This document shows, piece after piece, positions 33,237 to 34,937 of a stretch of DNA of 34,937 nt (positions are counted from its first letter, which is position 1; every line of letters begins with the position of its first letter). The notes under the pieces were generated by a model. The model saw nothing but the letters and a program-made list of their open reading frames with translations. It ran no database searches and was not told the DNA's origin. Source of the DNA: Methylotenera sp. (GTDB taxonomy: Bacteria; Pseudomonadota; Gammaproteobacteria; Burkholderiales; Methylophilaceae); assembly GCA_005797835.1 (NCBI GenBank), contig SYKG01000050.1, positions 1 through 34,937 on the forward strand. The letters run 5' to 3'. The translations under genes and the position numbers were made by a program.

Positions 33237-34937
33237 ATGTTTAAGACCATTATAAAGAATTTATTTGGAAGTAGAAACGACAGACTCCTTAAAGAGTATG
33301 GAAAAAAAGTTCAGCAAATAAATTCACTAGAAGATGCAACTAAAAAACTTAGTGATGCAGCCTTAAAAGCTAAAACTTCAGAATTTAAAAAGCGTCTGAG
33401 TGAAGGACAAAAGCTTGATGATTTATTAGTTGAAGTTTTTGCAATAGTTAGAGAGGCAAGTCAACGTGTATTAGAGATGCGACACTTTGATGTACAACTT
33501 ATTGGTGGCATGGCGCTTCAAGATGGAAAAATTTCAGAAATGCGAACAGGTGAAGGTAAGACACTTGTTGCAACATTACCAGCTTACCTCAATGCGCTTG
33601 AAGGTAAAGGTGTTCATGTCATCACAGTAAATGATTATCTCGCAAAACGAGATGCAGAATGGATGGGTCAAATTTATAACTTCTTAGGACTTGAAGTTGG
33701 TATTAATTTATCTCATATTTCAACCGAAGAAAAGAAAAAAGCTTATCAAGCCGATATCACATATGGTACAAATAATGAATTTGGTTTTGACTATCTCAGA
33801 GATAATATGATCTTCTCCAAAGAAGAGCGCGTTCAGAGAAAATTACATTACGGTTTAGTTGATGAAGTTGATTCTATATTAATTGATGAAGCAAGAACGC
33901 CCTTGATTATTTCAGGTCAGGCTGAAGATAACATTGATCTTTATACTAAGATTAATTTAGTGGTAGCTAAGCTTTTAAAACAAAAAACGGAAGAAGGAAG
34001 TGGCGATTTCTGGGTGGATGAAAAAGTACGCCAAGTAGTTCTTTCAGAAAGTGGCCATGAGAATGTAGAGGGGCTATTAATTAAAGCAGGATTATTATCT
34101 GAACAATCGAGCCTATATGATGCCACCAACATTTCACTTGTTTATCTCATTAATGCATCATTAAAAGCTATTAATCTTTTTAATAAAGATCAGCATTATG
34201 TGGTGAGAGATAACAGCATTATTATTGTAGACGAGTTTACAGGAAGAATGATGCCTGGTCGCAGATGGTCGGAAGGCATCCATCAGGCTGTTGAAGCTAA
34301 AGAAGGTGTTGAAATACAAAAAGAGAATCAAACGCTCGCTTCTATTACATTTCAAAATTATTTTAGGATGTATGAAAAGTTATCTGGTATGACAGGGACA
34401 GCCGATACAGAGGCTTATGAGTTCAATCAAATCTATGGATTGGAAACGATTATTATTCCCCCTGACCGAACAACTCAAAGAAAAGATATGATGGATAAAG
34501 TATATCGTACTTCGCAAGAGAGATATGATGCTGTAATTGAAGATATCAAAGCATGTCAAAAAATTAATCAGCCAGTACTCGTGGGAACTACATCAATTGA
34601 AAATTCAGAACTTATTTCTACATTACTTACAAAAATAAAATTAAAACATCAAGTATTAAATGCAAAACATCATGAGAAAGAAGCACATATTATTGCACAA
34701 GCAGGTTGTCCAGGGATGATTACTATTGCGACTAATATGGCAGGACGCGGAACAGATATTGTGCTTGGTGGAAGTATCGAAGCTGAGATTCATAAATTTA
34801 AGTTGAATGAAAAATTAACTGAAAGTAAAAAAGAAAAAGAACTTAAAGCACATAAAGATAGATGGAAAGAACAGAACAGCTTAGTGGTTAAAGCTGGCGG
34901 TCTCCATATTATAGGTACTGAAAGACATGAATCAAGA
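33237..34937 (+). CDS. secA: Preprotein translocase ATPase SecA (5' portion, runs off window)
   Basis: Read by hand from ATG 33237: [29 protein letters not shown]...[20 protein letters not shown]...[15 protein letters not shown]...[16 protein letters not shown]...GTERHESR. 567 codons, open at the window end. Confidence 0.97.
   Translation, partial: MFKTIIKNLFGSRNDRLLKEYGKKVQQINSLEDATKKLSDAALKAKTSEFKKRLSEGQKLDDLLVEVFAIVREASQRVLEMRHFDVQLIGGMALQDGKISEMRTGEGKTLVATLPAYLNALEGKGVHVITVNDYLAKRDAEWMGQIYNFLGLEVGINLSHISTEEKKKAYQADITYGTNNEFGFDYLRDNMIFSKEERVQRKLHYGLVDEVDSILIDEARTPLIISGQAEDNIDLYTKINLVVAKLLKQKTEEGSGDFWVDEKVRQVVLSESGHENVEGLLIKAGLLSEQSSLYDATNISLVYLINASLKAINLFNKDQHYVVRDNSIIIVDEFTGRMMPGRRWSEGIHQAVEAKEGVEIQKENQTLASITFQNYFRMYEKLSGMTGTADTEAYEFNQIYGLETIIIPPDRTTQRKDMMDKVYRTSQERYDAVIEDIKACQKINQPVLVGTTSIENSELISTLLTKIKLKHQVLNAKHHEKEAHIIAQAGCPGMITIATNMAGRGTDIVLGGSIEAEIHKFKLNEKLTESKKEKELKAHKDRWKEQNSLVVKAGGLHIIGTERHESR

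Noticed and set aside
33941-34355. Two minus-strand ORFs opposite secA
   Set aside because: Region is covered by the conserved SecA reading frame (open at the window end, hence missing from the track).

Overview
AT-rich, densely packed chromosomal window, most like a streamlined betaproteobacterium (the Methylophilaceae/OM43 assignment is inference from gene content and base composition). Positions 1-16777 are a contiguous division and cell-wall (dcw) cluster: 3' end of rsmH, then ftsL-ftsI-murE-murF-mraY-murD-ftsW-murG-murC-murB-ddl-ftsQ-ftsA-ftsZ-lpxC. Then come a small two-TM ORF missing from the supplied track, an NDUFA9-like NAD(P)-binding protein, cca, and a minus-strand block (rsmE, argA-like, argB, HAD phosphatase). 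These are followed by a thioredoxin-like gene, tkt-gap-pgk-purC, a membrane H+-pyrophosphatase, a TSUP permease, a DUF721/DciA-like gene, an M23 peptidase and the 5' part of secA. Most of this is ordinary core genome. The main anomaly is the argA-like gene (20558-22111, minus). It encodes an intact XRE-type helix-turn-helix fused in frame to a complete N-acetylglutamate synthase (amino-acid kinase plus GNAT domains), with no ATG/GTG/TTG codon in the linker. A near-perfect 11-bp-arm inverted repeat containing a TATAAT lies just upstream. Together they suggest a possible self-regulating arginine-biosynthesis enzyme/repressor. Secondary points are a Cca whose HD-domain metal ligands look lost, a possible H-type pseudoknot upstream of tkt, a GapB-like cofactor signature in GAPDH, and the absence of pyk/fba between pgk and purC.
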